Of a stretch of 64,000 nt of DNA, positions 62,812 to 64,000 are shown in pieces. The notes under the pieces were generated by a model. It worked only from the letters and a program-made list of their open reading frames with translations, made no database searches and was not told where the DNA came from. Location: NCBI GenBank assembly GCA_016933275.1, contig JAFGBI010000303.1, forward strand, positions 1 through 64,000. The letters run 5' to 3'. The position numbers were made by a program, and so were the translations under genes. Within the stretch, counting starts at the first letter, position 1. Each line of letters starts with the position of its first letter. This DNA comes from Polyangiaceae bacterium. GTDB lineage: Bacteria > Myxococcota_A > Polyangia > Polyangiales > Polyangiaceae.

Positions 62812-64000
62812 AGGAACCAGCGCACCCCGAGGTACGCTTCGAAGCGGGCGAACGAGAGGTCTTCCGTTTCGTCACCGCCCTCGACGATCGGCACCTCGTT
62901 GTCACCCTCGAGCGCGGTGTTGTACCGGAGTGTGGTGTTCACCCCGAACTGGTTGCTGAAGCGGTACTCGGCGAAGAGGACCGAATCGATACGACTCTCC
63001 CAAAAATCCTCCGCACGGACGTCTCCCCCGGCAAAGTAGCTATACGGGTAGTAGATGGCGCTATAGCCCGCCTCGGCGCTGACGAGCAGCACTCCGCCGA
63101 GGAAGTAGGCGAAGTTCAAGTAGGCACGATTGCGCTCGTAGTAGTCCGTGAGGTAGTTGTTCGCGAAGTCTCGGGTGAAGCCGGCGGCGACCGAGGAGAG
63201 CCCGACCTTGGCCCCCTCCTCGGGGAGCTTCGGCTGCGGTGAGATGAACCACTTGACCTCGGCCTGGCCGATGAATCCATCGAAGTCCTCGATGGCCACG
63301 GCGCTGTTCCTGGCGGTGCGTCGGTAGAAGCTCGCCCCCCACCCACCGAGCGCGAGGAGAGCGAAGCGATTCGTGACGAGCCCCCGGAAGCCGATGAGCG
63401 TGCGGAGGGGCTGCGAGTCGTGGAGGATGTTGGCGGCGGGGCTGGTGTAGTGGATGTACCCGAGCTCGGCCCGATAGAGGAGCGCGCTCCGCGGGAGAAA
63501 CCGCCAATGCCCAGTGGTGTTGGCATAGTGGTGGAGGTTGTTCAGATCCCGGTAGCCCCCATCCTCGAAGTAGTTATACCGAAACTCGTAACCGAGCCGC
63601 CAGTCGAACACACCACCGCCTGGACGCCAGATCACGCCGGCCCCGAGTCTCACCAGATCACGATTGAAGACGTGGTTACTGTCGGGATCGTTGGTCGCCT
63701 GCATGATCCGACGGAAGTCACCCAGGACGTCGCCACCCCAGGGCCGCTCCGGCAAGAAATGAGCCTTGAGCCCGAGGTCACCCGCGACATGTCGTTGCTC
63801 ACTAGCGGTCCGCCGATCCGCCGAATTGCCGCTCACCGCGACAAGCTCGCTGTATGACACCGACGTCGTGCCGCGGAACTCCACACCCGGCGGCGCCGCG
63901 TGATCACCATCGCCCTCGCGTCGCTGCTTGCCGAGCGTCGCGACGGAGAAGCTCGGCGTCACGCGCAGGCGTACCGCGGGGATGATGTCCTCCTCATCGT
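62808..64000 (-). CDS. Outer-membrane beta-barrel partner of the OPX (cut by window edge)
   Basis: Frame open to the right edge (the track start at 63962 is internal; codons upstream read DEEDIIPAVRLRV). At least 390 aa of a barrel: repeated aromatic strands (FDWRLGYEFRYNYFEDG; ALLYRAELGYIHYTSPA; AYLNFAYFLGGVLLVSAEA) ending ARFEAYLGVRWFL, with a terminal Phe-Leu. Coupled to the short OPX, this fits the myxobacterial OPX/beta-barrel translocon (Wzp type) of the polysaccharide export pathway. The N-terminus, including any signal peptide, lies outside the window. Confidence 0.82.
   Translation of the reverse strand, partial: DEEDIIPAVRLRVTPSFSVATLGKQRREGDGDHAAPPGVEFRGTTSVSYSELVAVSGNSADRRTASEQRHVAGDLGLKAHFLPERPWGGDVLGDFRRIMQATNDPDSNHVFNRDLVRLGAGVIWRPGGGVFDWRLGYEFRYNYFEDGGYRDLNNLHHYANTTGHWRFLPRSALLYRAELGYIHYTSPAANILHDSQPLRTLIGFRGLVTNRFALLALGGWGASFYRRTARNSAVAIEDFDGFIGQAEVKWFISPQPKLPEEGAKVGLSSVAAGFTRDFANNYLTDYYERNRAYLNFAYFLGGVLLVSAEAGYSAIYYPYSYFAGGDVRAEDFWESRIDSVLFAEYRFSNQFGVNTTLRYNTALEGDNEVPIVEGGDETEDLSFARFEAYLGVRWFL

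Overview
The window is 64 kb of GC-rich (roughly two-thirds G+C), densely coded bacterial DNA. The gene set points to a member of the Myxococcota, the former deltaproteobacterial myxobacteria. It has a Ser/Thr protein kinase, an NtrC-type two-component pair, RRM-type RNA-binding protein, many Cys-rich and DxDxDG-rich lipoproteins, several ExbB/ExbD sets, a SWIM-SNF2 protein, and an OPX/beta-barrel pair of the kind used for myxobacterial polysaccharide export. The assignment rests on content alone, because there is no rRNA or other marker. I saw no tRNA, rRNA, CRISPR array, phage or IS transposase.

Layout. 1-5 kb: queA (cut by the window edge), an NtrC-type regulator, a soluble hybrid histidine kinase and a membrane Ser/Thr kinase, all on the minus strand. 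5-6.7 kb: dispersed repeats around a small helical protein and a tiny basic protein. 6.8-10.5 kb: a four-zinc-ribbon protein, the clpS-clpA adaptor/unfoldase pair and a 45-residue membrane protein. 10.6-16.7 kb: a divergent double motor locus. One arm is ExbB-ExbD-ExbD plus a 394-residue anchored protein; the other is ExbB-ExbD-ExbD. 16.7-17.5 kb: a repeat-rich gap. 17.5-19.6 kb: a full-length homologue of membrane pyrophosphatase in which nearly all catalytic motifs are replaced. 19.7-23 kb: SWIM-SNF2 ATPase. 23-28.6 kb: the rod-shape operon mreB-mreC-mreD-mrdA-rodA (minus strand).

28.8-39 kb: two-RRM RNA-binding protein, lipid kinase, an Lgt-like protein with altered key residues, two lipoproteins and a probable outer-membrane protein ending in an M24 aminopeptidase, two small cytosolic proteins, an rRNA pseudouridine synthase, and a tandem pair of DxDxDG lipoproteins. 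39-44 kb: RHH protein, lepA, and a two-gene M16 peptidase pair (active plus inactive subunit). 44-51 kb: outer-membrane protein, phosphohexomutase, rlmN, mazG, ygfZ and a C2+PDZ lipoprotein. 51-64 kb: a class II amidotransferase-like protein without its catalytic Cys, lipoproteins, MoxR ATPase, an LRR lipoprotein, an RluA-family synthase, an ArnT-like glycosyltransferase, maf, an outer-membrane protein, and at the right edge a short OPX lipoprotein with an outer-membrane beta-barrel.

Most of the window is core or envelope biology. The observations most worth following are the catalytically stripped pyrophosphatase homologue, the divergent double ExbBD locus, two families of dispersed structured repeats in the intergenic gaps, and several enzyme-fold proteins (Lgt-like, GATase-like, M16) in which signature residues are missing. 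Comments on residues come from reading the translations by eye against remembered family motifs. No alignments, searches or structure predictions were run.
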